A stretch of DNA of 44,344 bases from the NCBI GenBank assembly GCA_900314935.1, contig OMXE01000009.1, positions 1 to 44,344 on the forward strand, written 5' to 3'. Under the pieces are notes generated by a model, which was not told the origin of the DNA, did no database searches, and saw only the letters and a program-made list of their open reading frames with translations. The DNA comes from an uncultured Prevotella sp. (GTDB taxonomy: Bacteria > Bacteroidota > Bacteroidia > Bacteroidales > Bacteroidaceae). Position numbers and translations under genes: made by a program. Each line of letters starts with the position of its first letter. Positions within the stretch are counted from its first letter, which is position 1. Below are positions 15,063 to 22,209 of this stretch, one piece after another.

Positions 15063-15983
15063 TTAATAAATAGGTGTAAGCCAATCGGCGTAGCGCTTGA
15101 GCTGACCAGTCACTATCTGGTGGTAGCATTCAGACAGCTGACGGGTAATGCTTCCTACTTCCCCGTTTCCGATGGTGTATCCGTCGATATCTGTGATATG
15201 TGTCACCTCCATGGCTGATCCGCACAGGAAGGCCTCGTCGCAGATATAGAGCTCCGTGCGGTCAATATCGCGTTCCACGGTCTCTATACCCAGTTCCTCC
15301 TTGGCTACACGGATGATGGTGTCGCGGGTGATACTCTCCAAAACCGATGCTGTTACAGGTGGGGTATAAAGCTTATTGTCGCGCACCATGAAGAAGCAAG
15401 AGCCAGGTCCTTCAGACACCTTACCCTGATAGTTCATCAGGATGGCCGTGTCGTAACCGTTCTGGCGAGCTTCCAGATAGGCCATACGACTGTTGATATA
15501 GTTGGCACCCACCTTGGCACGGGGCGACATATTAAGGTCGCTGATTCTTTCCCACGTACTGATCTGGCACCGTAGGCCTTTCTTTTTGTCAATGGGTACG
15601 AAGGCCTTATCGATAGGGGCGATGAACATATTGACGGGTTCGCATGAGTTCCATGTACCACCCAAGCCATCGATGAACACCGTCTGTCGTACGGCGATAT
15701 CCTGACGGTAGTTATTGGCGCGGATCACATCTTTGAGTCCTTTCAGGAAATCCTCAGTTGTATACGGACTCTTCATCCGCAGGAGCTTGATGGAAGCATG
15801 CAGACGCTTGTAGTGGTCGGTCAGACGGAATGCATACAGCTGCTGGTCGTTATCCGACCAATAGCAACGAATGCCTTCAAACACGTTGGCACCAAATTGA
15901 GAGGTAGGCGAAAGCACATTCACTTTTGCTTCGGTCACCGGCATCAGTTCACCTCCCAGCCATATTATTCGGTTATTGTCCAT
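15063..15983 (-). CDS. Branched-chain aminotransferase-like fold-IV PLP enzyme in the polysaccharide operon
   Basis: The 306-residue product matches the IlvE-type class IV aminotransferase pattern: RIIWLGGELMPVTEAKV, FGANVFEGIRCYW (33-42), RAKVGANYINSRMAYLEA with the PLP lysine K157, GKVSEGPGSCFFMV (E191), a TPPVTASVLESITRDTI segment, and DEAFLCGSAMEVT near the C-terminus. The ATG at 15983 is chosen because it aligns with the usual family N-terminus and sits 1 bp after the preceding stop; the longer reading would need a TTG at 16010. True IlvE usually sits with branched-chain amino acid genes. Here it lies among sugar transferases and downstream of an aldolase and a fold-III decarboxylase, suggesting a specialised oxo-acid substrate. 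A housekeeping role cannot be excluded. Confidence 0.85.
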   Translation of the reverse strand: MDNNRIIWLGGELMPVTEAKVNVLSPTSQFGANVFEGIRCYWSDNDQQLYAFRLTDHYKRLHASIKLLRMKSPYTTEDFLKGLKDVIRANNYRQDIAVRQTVFIDGLGGTWNSCEPVNMFIAPIDKAFVPIDKKKGLRCQISTWERISDLNMSPRAKVGANYINSRMAYLEARQNGYDTAILMNYQGKVSEGPGSCFFMVRDNKLYTPPVTASVLESITRDTIIRVAKEELGIETVERDIDRTELYICDEAFLCGSAMEVTHITDIDGYTIGNGEVGSITRQLSECYHQIVTGQLKRYADWLTPIY

Positions 15984-15984
15984 A

Positions 15985-16671
15985 TCAATCAGGTTGATGT
16001 GCCAGCTCAACGACTCTGTTCTGAGCCAGTTCAGCTGACAGGTTGTTACTTATATTCTCGTCGATTTTCTTCTCGTAGATATCTGTATGATGGAAGACGT
16101 TGAGAACAGTCTTCAAGATGATATACACATCCAGCGCCACTCCCCACTTCTTATACAGATCGATATACTGGTTGTCGAAATCCACCTTCACGTCCCAGTC
16201 GAGTTCGTTCCTGCCTTGTATTTGGGCATAGCCTGTCAAACCGGCAATCACTTCAAACCGTTTCTTGTAGCGCTTGTTCAGTGTGGCATAGTCGCCCAGT
16301 TCATAAACCACGCAAGGACGAGGGCCCACTATCGACATGTCACCTTTCATTATGTTGATCAATTGGGGCAACTCATCAAGACTATGATCCCTGAGAAACC
16401 GTCCGCTTCGTGTCACCCGCGGGTCGCCTTCGTAGTTGAACAATCCTGTTCCCTGCTTTTCAGCATCCTGCACCATTGAGCGGAACTTCATCATCTTGAA
16501 CACCTTTCCGTTTTTGGTAAGACGGTCCTGACGAAAGATTACGGGACCATTTGAATCCAACTTCACCCAAATGGCACATACCAACATCACTGGTGAGAGT
16601 ACCACTAATGCCAGTAGCGAGAGAAGAATATCGCCAAAGCGCTTGAGAATGTTGTTGATAGCGGTCCACAT
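15985..16671 (-). CDS. Bacterial sugar transferase (undecaprenyl-phosphate phosphoglycosyl transferase)
   Basis: The 228-residue product has an N-terminal membrane helix (ILLSLLALVVLSPVMLVCAIW), then PVIFRQDRLTKNGKVFKMMKFRSM, LRDHSLDELPQLINI with the catalytic Asp-Glu pair, DMSIVGPRP, and GLTGYAQIQGRNELDW. Its C-terminal half ends in amphipathic helices. It would start repeat-unit assembly by placing a sugar phosphate on undecaprenyl phosphate. The ATG at 16671 is 4 bp after the PLP decarboxylase stop, and the TGA at 15985-15987 is next to the aminotransferase-like ATG, so translation is tightly linked. It lacks the long N-terminal multi-spanning domain of WcaJ/WbaP proteins. Confidence 0.9.
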   Translation of the reverse strand: MWTAINNILKRFGDILLSLLALVVLSPVMLVCAIWVKLDSNGPVIFRQDRLTKNGKVFKMMKFRSMVQDAEKQGTGLFNYEGDPRVTRSGRFLRDHSLDELPQLINIMKGDMSIVGPRPCVVYELGDYATLNKRYKKRFEVIAGLTGYAQIQGRNELDWDVKVDFDNQYIDLYKKWGVALDVYIILKTVLNVFHHTDIYEKKIDENISNNLSAELAQNRVVELAHQPD

Positions 16672-16675
16672 ATCC

Positions 16676-17905
16676 TTAGAAATTGAATTCGTAGGTATGA
16701 AAGAGGTCGTCGAATGTTTCCTTCCTCTTAACCACACACTTACGACCGTCCTTGAGTTCAATGACGGGGAAGTTGGGCAGGATAAAGGGCGGTTTGAGGA
16801 CAATGGAGTAGGAACCGACATTGTCGAACACCACAAGGTCGTTCAATCCCAGCTCTCCCTGATAACCCTTATATAGGTAATCGCATTCAATACAGGTATA
16901 TCCTGCGAAGTCCAGATCCGTATAGCTTTCCCGTTTCTCGTTCGGATCACCATAGACGGTAACGGGCGGATTCTTCTTGTTCAGTGTAGGATTGATATTG
17001 TACACACTCCCCAGAAGGGTGGCGATAGCCTTTCCCCTTATATCCTTGATGCTCACCACTGGAGCAACAAACTTCATGCAGTCGCCAGCCAAGGCACTTC
17101 CCGGTTCGATGAACAAATCAGGCTTTTGCGGGGAATCGGCGAAATGACGGGCAATGAAGCCGGCCACCACTTTGGCATATTCGTCATAGCTGGGTATAGG
17201 CGTGTCGAACTGGGCTTTCAATGATTCTTTCATCTTCCCAAAGAGTCCACCACCCAAATCGACATGTTCAACAGTCTTACCAGGAATCTCTTCGTAGAGC
17301 TGACAGATGCCTTCGGCTCTTGGCTGCCAGGTGTCGAGAGCTCTGCAAGCATAGTGGCACTGAATGCCAGCTATTTGTATGTTCTTGATAGCCGTCAGTT
17401 CCTTCAGCATTTGCTGGAAGGCAGACTTGGTAACGTCAAATCCAAAGCGTGAAGTCACACCATCGTTGATCTCAAAATTGCAACGAATACCGATGCGTAT
17501 GGTTTTCTCTGGATACTGTTCTGCCAATTGCAGGATGGTGGGCACCTCCACATAGTCATCCAGATTCACACATCCTCCACCAAGGATGATCTCCTTGATC
17601 ACCTCTGGCTCCTGACACGGACCGTTTAAGTGAACCCTCTGGGTAGGAATGTTCAGACGTTTGGTAATCTCATACTCCATACCAGACACCACTTCAGCAC
17701 ATCCTCCAAGCTCGTTCACAATCTGACAGAGTCGGGGGATGTAGTTCGTTTTGTAGGAGTAGGCGATATATGATTGGGGATAGTAATGTCGAAATGCATC
17801 GAGGAGTTCCCTAAAGTTCTGTGAGAATTGTTCAGTATCAAGAAGGTAAAACGCACCTTCTTGCTCCTGTTCAATTTCTCTCAGTAGGGTGTAACTCAGA
17901 TTCAT
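16676..17905 (-). CDS. Fold-III PLP-dependent amino acid decarboxylase (LysA/ODC-like) in the polysaccharide operon
   Basis: The 409-residue product resembles diaminopimelate/ornithine decarboxylases. The Schiff-base lysine region is IAYSYKTNYIPRL (K52). The barrel continues with GGCAEVVSGMEYE, VHLNGPCQEPEVI, NLDDYVEV, IGIRCNFEINDGVTSRFGFD, the His region IAGIQCHYAC, and the phosphate-binding VDLGGGLFG. The C-terminal domain has EPGSALAGDC and VVFDNVGSYSIVLKPPF. At the usual Cys-Glu-Ser specificity/active-site loop it reads TCIECDYLYKG, which differs from LysA (as I recall that family), so the substrate may be unusual. It lies 2 bp after the HpcH/HpaI aldolase gene and just upstream of a sugar transferase and a fold-IV aminotransferase. 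A role in making an amine or amino-alcohol substituent for the polysaccharide is inferred. Confidence 0.82.
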   Translation of the reverse strand: MNLSYTLLREIEQEQEGAFYLLDTEQFSQNFRELLDAFRHYYPQSYIAYSYKTNYIPRLCQIVNELGGCAEVVSGMEYEITKRLNIPTQRVHLNGPCQEPEVIKEIILGGGCVNLDDYVEVPTILQLAEQYPEKTIRIGIRCNFEINDGVTSRFGFDVTKSAFQQMLKELTAIKNIQIAGIQCHYACRALDTWQPRAEGICQLYEEIPGKTVEHVDLGGGLFGKMKESLKAQFDTPIPSYDEYAKVVAGFIARHFADSPQKPDLFIEPGSALAGDCMKFVAPVVSIKDIRGKAIATLLGSVYNINPTLNKKNPPVTVYGDPNEKRESYTDLDFAGYTCIECDYLYKGYQGELGLNDLVVFDNVGSYSIVLKPPFILPNFPVIELKDGRKCVVKRKETFDDLFHTYEFNF

Positions 17906-17907
17906 TT

Positions 17908-18723
17908 CTATTTACTAATGATTTCATTGGTCTTTTTGATGACTTCTTGATGGTTTTCCTCGAAATAGGTCTCGTTCTGACGGGTAAGGAAGGCTTCGAA
18001 CTCTCTGATGTCAATAACTCCCTGATGGAAGATATTCTCAATCTCAGCCTCGTCCGTGATCTTCGACGTGTCGCAGAAGCTACGTGAAAGGATGGCCATG
18101 CTCGACTTCAGACGATAGTGCTCTGCCAAGATATTTCTTCCGGAGATCATTCCCTTGTCAAGACTGGCAATACCTCCAAAGCCGCAAGGGAGACCCTTTG
18201 CCACCATCTTGTTCATCAGCTCATCCACCTTACCGTTGGCCAACAGCTCGAACAAGAATTTCAGCTTGTACTGAAGATGCAGGTCGTTCAGACCAATCAG
18301 AATCTCATCAATACCATCCAGTTCCAGTACCTCATCAAGGGCTTTCTCTGCAGGAATCGTTTCCAGCAGCAACATTACTTTAGCTCTTCCGTCAATATAG
18401 TCGCGGAACCTCTTGGCATCGTCAACGCTTTCCCACATGGGGAGCATCACGATGTCGGCTCCACGCTCAACGATCTCGTTGATTTCCTTTTGGCTACCTT
18501 CGTACATAGCATTAGAACGCACCAACAACTCAGCTGTTGTCAGCGTGTCCTTAATCTTGTTGATGTCGTTTAAGCAATGGTGGGATTTCACGGAATCGAT
18601 ATTCTTCTGCCTTTTGGCCTTGTTGCGGACTTCCAAATCCACAAAAATACGATCCACACCATTCGTTTCTGCAATATGAGCGATGCGAGGCTCATTTGCT
18701 ATATACATTAACTTGATAGCCAT
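17908..18723 (-). CDS. HpcH/HpaI aldolase/citrate lyase family protein
   Basis: The 271-residue product has the HpcH/HpaI barrel layout: RIFVDLEV near the N-terminus (D29, E31), LLVRSN (R69, N71, substrate carboxylate region), a GADIVMLPM strand (89-96), LLLETIPA (E121, metal ligand) and LIGLNDLHL (N146-D147, the second metal ligand position). Class II members condense or cleave pyruvate or acetyl-CoA-like donors with aldehydes; the donor here is unknown. It starts a tight run of six genes with 2-5-bp gaps (aldolase, PLP decarboxylase, sugar transferase, aminotransferase, GT2, sugar transferase). This run is preceded by a 142-bp gap holding a -7-like element and a palindrome, so it may be a separately regulated unit. 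Confidence 0.82.
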   Translation of the reverse strand: MAIKLMYIANEPRIAHIAETNGVDRIFVDLEVRNKAKRQKNIDSVKSHHCLNDINKIKDTLTTAELLVRSNAMYEGSQKEINEIVERGADIVMLPMWESVDDAKRFRDYIDGRAKVMLLLETIPAEKALDEVLELDGIDEILIGLNDLHLQYKLKFLFELLANGKVDELMNKMVAKGLPCGFGGIASLDKGMISGRNILAEHYRLKSSMAILSRSFCDTSKITDEAEIENIFHQGVIDIREFEAFLTRQNETYFEENHQEVIKKTNEIISK

Positions 18724-18742
18724 TTCTTGTTTTCTTTATCTT

Positions 18743-18763
18743 AAAACGTATATAATACGTTTT
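18743..18763. promoter_or_regulatory. Perfect 9-bp-arm palindrome in the leader of the aldolase gene
   Basis: aaaacgtat (18743-18751) and atacgtttt (18755-18763) are exact complements around a 3-nt centre. It lies 20 bp upstream of the aldolase ATG and downstream of the predicted promoter, so it would be in the 5' leader RNA. It could be an operator for a dimeric regulator or a weak attenuator hairpin. Confidence 0.5.
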
Positions 18764-18811
18764 TATTGTATAGGTCGATAATTTTTCTTGTGCATAGACA
18801 CAAAGTGCCTG

Positions 18812-18819
18812 CAAAGGTA
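18812..18819 (-). promoter_or_regulatory. Possible internal promoter (-7 element) before the aldolase gene
   Basis: On minus, TACCTTTG (complement of 18812-18819) followed by C matches TAnnTTTG. No TTTG box is evident at 19-20 nt, so the element is partial. It is in the only sizeable gap within the minus-strand polysaccharide series. Confidence 0.4.
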
Positions 18820-18865
18820 CAACAATTTATTGAATTACGTATCGTTTTAATTAGAAACTTTACAC

Positions 18866-20119
18866 TCATTTTGGGATTTTCATGATACATAATGCCCGAT
18901 GACGGGTGTGGACAGAGTCAAAAGTGACGTATGTACCCTTCGGACTCACCCTCGGATGGAGGTCGCAAGCCCAGTTCTTGTAACAGTTAGGCGACTGGAA
19001 TTCCTTGTATGATTTCAGGTCGGCTATCCGTTGCACATCATCATTTTCCAGATTGACGAGATACAGTTTGGCATATCTGCGGCCATCAGGGTAGGTGTCG
19101 GTAATGAACAGATTGGTGTTAGGGACAAACGACTGGTGCCCGTCGGAGTTCAAAACTGGTGCGATATGTCGCCATTTTTTCATCGAAGCATCACTGAACA
19201 GGTAATGACCGTCGATGCCGTTAATACGACAATAAGCCAGGATTCCCCATTTCTGATCCCATACATAGTGCGACACCATGTCGGTGGTGGGGGAGATGGA
19301 GAGCTCACAACCGTCAAGACGACAGGTGATGAGGCGTGAGAAACGCTTCTCTGGGTCGTCGTGGATCCATCTGTGCATGAAGACAACATATTGGTTGTCT
19401 TTCGAGAATTCCGTATGTGTCACGAAGTGCCTTGCACCCTTCATGTTGGGTGTCGGATTCATGGCTGCCAACTCCTTGAGCGAGAAGAGTAACTTTCTTG
19501 TATTCTTCTCGATATCAATGAGATAGAGACCAGTATTCTCCGACTCGTTCTCGTCAAGGTAACTACCATCTTCATAGTCGTACCCATACCCAGGCATCAG
19601 CTCATTCAGTCGTCTGTAGCTGAACGATGTGGCATACTTCCCATCCCAGCTTACCGTGTCAATGGGGTGGTCGAGGAAGACCTTCTCCTGCTGGGTGATG
19701 CTACAGATCTCAGCACATAGGCGGTTGTTGTGGAATGTATTGAACACAAACCGTTCGTTGGAATCGCCCATCCACTGCAGGCGGCACCCTTTATGGTAAC
19801 CCCAAGCCAGCGAGTCGTCAACAGGATGGAACTCATTGAAGTCCATATCCCAATAGCCAATGGTGAGTGGCTCCCCTGGTTCAGGCATCCTCAGCGGGAT
19901 GTTCAGCTTGCATCCCAGCATGTGCTGCTCGTCGTTCGAGATAGGTGATACATCATGGAATCCCCAGAAATAGCCTTCTAACACTTTGACATCTGCAACA
20001 GTGTAGTTCGGCTTGTCTGGTATCAAATCCATGACATTCTGATAGGTATCACGTACAAACAATTTGATTTGCGGATGCTTTTTCAGGGCATCGTATATTA
20101 TTTTCTCAAGCTTATTCAT
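18866..20119 (-). CDS. Predicted cytoplasmic beta-propeller protein of the polysaccharide locus
   Basis: The 417-residue product has no signal peptide. Its sequence reads as repeated four-strand blades: LTIGYWDMDFNEF, CRLQWMGDSNERFVFNTFHNNRLCAEICSI, TVSWDGKYATSFSYRRL, TGLYLIDIEKNTRKLLFSL, HFVTHTEFSKDNQYVVFMHR, HYVWDQKWGILAYCRINGIDGHYLFSD and LHPRVSPKGTYVTFDS. The pattern '(D)G-x-Y/F ... W or F ... aspartate turn' resembles WD40-like or TolB/oligogalacturonate-lyase-type propellers, but I recognise no catalytic motif. It overlaps the upstream GT2 gene by 8 bp, so it is clearly part of the polysaccharide operon. A scaffold or a polysaccharide-modifying role is possible. Confidence 0.65.
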   Translation of the reverse strand: MNKLEKIIYDALKKHPQIKLFVRDTYQNVMDLIPDKPNYTVADVKVLEGYFWGFHDVSPISNDEQHMLGCKLNIPLRMPEPGEPLTIGYWDMDFNEFHPVDDSLAWGYHKGCRLQWMGDSNERFVFNTFHNNRLCAEICSITQQEKVFLDHPIDTVSWDGKYATSFSYRRLNELMPGYGYDYEDGSYLDENESENTGLYLIDIEKNTRKLLFSLKELAAMNPTPNMKGARHFVTHTEFSKDNQYVVFMHRWIHDDPEKRFSRLITCRLDGCELSISPTTDMVSHYVWDQKWGILAYCRINGIDGHYLFSDASMKKWRHIAPVLNSDGHQSFVPNTNLFITDTYPDGRRYAKLYLVNLENDDVQRIADLKSYKEFQSPNCYKNWACDLHPRVSPKGTYVTFDSVHTRHRALCIMKIPK

Positions 20120-20909
20120 AGAAATGACGAATGATGTATGTGAGAGCTTCGAAATTGTATTTGCAGTATTTTGACAGCTTCATCTTACCCGTTGAAGCAT
20201 GTTCCTTGTCATGTATCTTGATGGAAGGACAATAAGTGGTTTTACCTCCTATGCTTCTAACCTTCTCTGCCAAGAAAATCTCTTCGCAGAAGAGGAAGAC
20301 CGGATAGTCCATTTTAGGACATTTCTGGAAGAATGCGCTGGTGAAGATCATGAACGAGCCATGCCCCGCATAGATGTCCTGTTGAGGCTTCTGCGTGGCG
20401 GTAATAACCTTCTTTCTATACACCGTTTGGGTGTAAAGATGGTAAAGCAGCGGGAAACGGAAAAGCATGCGCAACAGCTGGAGTCGCTTCTTACTGTAAC
20501 GCTCTTGTATCTTGGGATTTACATCCCGTTTCTCACTCTCGGAAAAAATGGCTGGAGCAATCCAAGCCGTCTGCTTATCTACCTCAAGATCTTTCATACT
20601 GGCGAAGAACGATTCATCTACCAGTACATCCACATTCGAGATAATGATATAGTCGTACGAAGGAATATCAGCAGCATAGATCGTCTTCAGGGCCGCACTC
20701 AGGTAACCCGGGTTATCATAGTGTCTGACACAGATAGTAAGACCATCCTGCTGATTCACTTCCATGGGTTTCGAAGAGTTGTCGGCTACATGTATATCCA
20801 CTTGAATAGTCTCATCGTCAGTCGTCCTCAGTGCACGACCAACGGCTTTGATATACGCATTCAGCGAGTCGTATGAATTGTAGTTAACGGGTACAAATAG
20901 AAATCTCAT
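20112..20909 (-). CDS. Family 2-like glycosyltransferase
   Basis: The 265-residue GT-A-like protein begins MRFLFVPVNYNSYDSLNAYI and continues with VDIHVADNSSKP, NPGYLSAALKTIY and DYIIISNVDVLVDESFF (the DxD-like VDV region). It then has PDYPVFLF-type sequence with CEEIFLAEKVRSIGGKTTYCP and IHDKEHASTG near the C-terminus. This is the layout of rhamnosyltransferase-like GT2 enzymes in capsule loci. It lies 17 bp after the Wzy-like gene and overlaps the beta-propeller gene by 8 bp. Donor sugar unknown. Confidence 0.82.
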   Translation of the reverse strand: MRFLFVPVNYNSYDSLNAYIKAVGRALRTTDDETIQVDIHVADNSSKPMEVNQQDGLTICVRHYDNPGYLSAALKTIYAADIPSYDYIIISNVDVLVDESFFASMKDLEVDKQTAWIAPAIFSESEKRDVNPKIQERYSKKRLQLLRMLFRFPLLYHLYTQTVYRKKVITATQKPQQDIYAGHGSFMIFTSAFFQKCPKMDYPVFLFCEEIFLAEKVRSIGGKTTYCPSIKIHDKEHASTGKMKLSKYCKYNFEALTYIIRHFYE

Positions 20910-20925
20910 ATGTGCGTATTATTCT

Positions 20926-22203
20926 TTAGTCATTCGGTGTATTTGTTTCTCTTGACGTATCAGGAACCGTTTGTATGAGTGATAATATGAAGTATGCTAA
21001 GAAAAACATAACGATATAACTGGTATATGCAAAGAATGAGGTTGCAAACGACCACATGACATAGGCATAGATGGCCGACAGGAGTGTCTGATGTAGGAAA
21101 ATATGATTATGAAACAGAAGATTCTTAAAACATACCTTACTGCCATACCCTGCCAATCCCATGAAGAACACACTAAACCACGGACCGAAATCCTCTATGA
21201 GGAATCGGAAACCAGTATATACATTTGATATCATCAGTCTGTCACCCAGTCCGATGTTAATAAACTCCTGATAGGCCCCTTGCAGTCTTTCCAATATACC
21301 CAACGGGTTGGATATGCCCCAAAATGTTTTTGCCCCATAAGTAAGGTCCAGGAAATCGTAAGAATCAAACCATAGGCAGAAACAAGATACACTACCAAAT
21401 GCATAACTGATAAACTTGTCAGTCGTAAGTTCTATGGTTTTTTCGTTTAAAAGACCGAAGCGTAATGTCAGAGAAATGAATAGGATGACCATCAAAAGGG
21501 TAAACCCTATGATGGAATAAATGATATATTTGACATTTAGTTTGATGGGTAGCTTGTAACTATACGAGCAAATAATAAAACCAGACAGCCATAGGAAAAT
21601 ACATGATATCAGTCCCATTTTCATGGCTTGTGTCAGCGCGACAAGCAGACCCGACATCAATGTCAATATCGATAGCACTTTCGTCAGTTTCCCCCCAAGT
21701 CTATAGCAGAATCCGCCTATCAGCGGGGCAGTATATGAGAAAATAAGGAATACCTGATTAATCGTATTGGATATATCCCTACCTGAATAGCGGTCTTCTG
21801 AAATCGTTTCATTCATATTAAGAATGGAACTGATACTAAATAACGCAGACAGCTTAAACCCGTGGAGTGTCAAGGTATATAGCGGATTAACAAGTGAAAG
21901 AACAAACAGAACAACCAAGATGTTCGTTCCATAGTTCTTATTGTATATGAGGGTCCGCTTTGTGTTATCTTGCGGGTTGTAATACATATCACAAAAGGTG
22001 GTGCCAAGAACAAACGCTAAGACACAGGTCAGGATATAAAATACTCCGCCAGGTTTTACAATAATAATGTTCTGAAAGAGAATGACCAAGCCTATCAATG
22101 CGATCCAGATACCCGCAAATACGCCTGCAGGCTCCAGTCGAAGTAAGTACTTCCACGACAGGCGGAGCAGTATGAATAAGAATGCAATGATGAGGATTGT
22201 CAT
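20926..22203 (-). CDS. Oligosaccharide repeat-unit polymerase (Wzy-like)
   Basis: The 425-residue protein is almost wholly hydrophobic, with about 11-12 membrane segments (e.g. FAGIWIALIGLVILFQNIII, FYILTCVLAFVLGTTF, NILVVLFVLSLVNPLYTL, YIIYSIIGFTLLMVILFISL). A larger loop around residues 270-330 contains LTYGAKTFWGISNPLGILERL. Wzy proteins are recognised by topology and context rather than motif. The gene sits between the flippase gene (6 bp) and a GT2 gene. It would polymerise lipid-linked repeat units at the periplasmic face of the inner membrane. Base composition is more A/T-rich than in its neighbours, as is common for capsule-specific genes. Confidence 0.8.
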   Translation of the reverse strand: MTILIIAFLFILLRLSWKYLLRLEPAGVFAGIWIALIGLVILFQNIIIVKPGGVFYILTCVLAFVLGTTFCDMYYNPQDNTKRTLIYNKNYGTNILVVLFVLSLVNPLYTLTLHGFKLSALFSISSILNMNETISEDRYSGRDISNTINQVFLIFSYTAPLIGGFCYRLGGKLTKVLSILTLMSGLLVALTQAMKMGLISCIFLWLSGFIICSYSYKLPIKLNVKYIIYSIIGFTLLMVILFISLTLRFGLLNEKTIELTTDKFISYAFGSVSCFCLWFDSYDFLDLTYGAKTFWGISNPLGILERLQGAYQEFINIGLGDRLMISNVYTGFRFLIEDFGPWFSVFFMGLAGYGSKVCFKNLLFHNHIFLHQTLLSAIYAYVMWSFATSFFAYTSYIVMFFLAYFILSLIQTVPDTSRETNTPND

Positions 22204-22209
22204 ATTTCT

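Noticed and set aside
16672..16836. N-terminal extension of the first sugar transferase
   Set aside because: The extra 55 residues overlap the PLP decarboxylase 3' end in another frame; the ATG at 16671, 4 bp after that stop, starts the normal membrane helix of the family.
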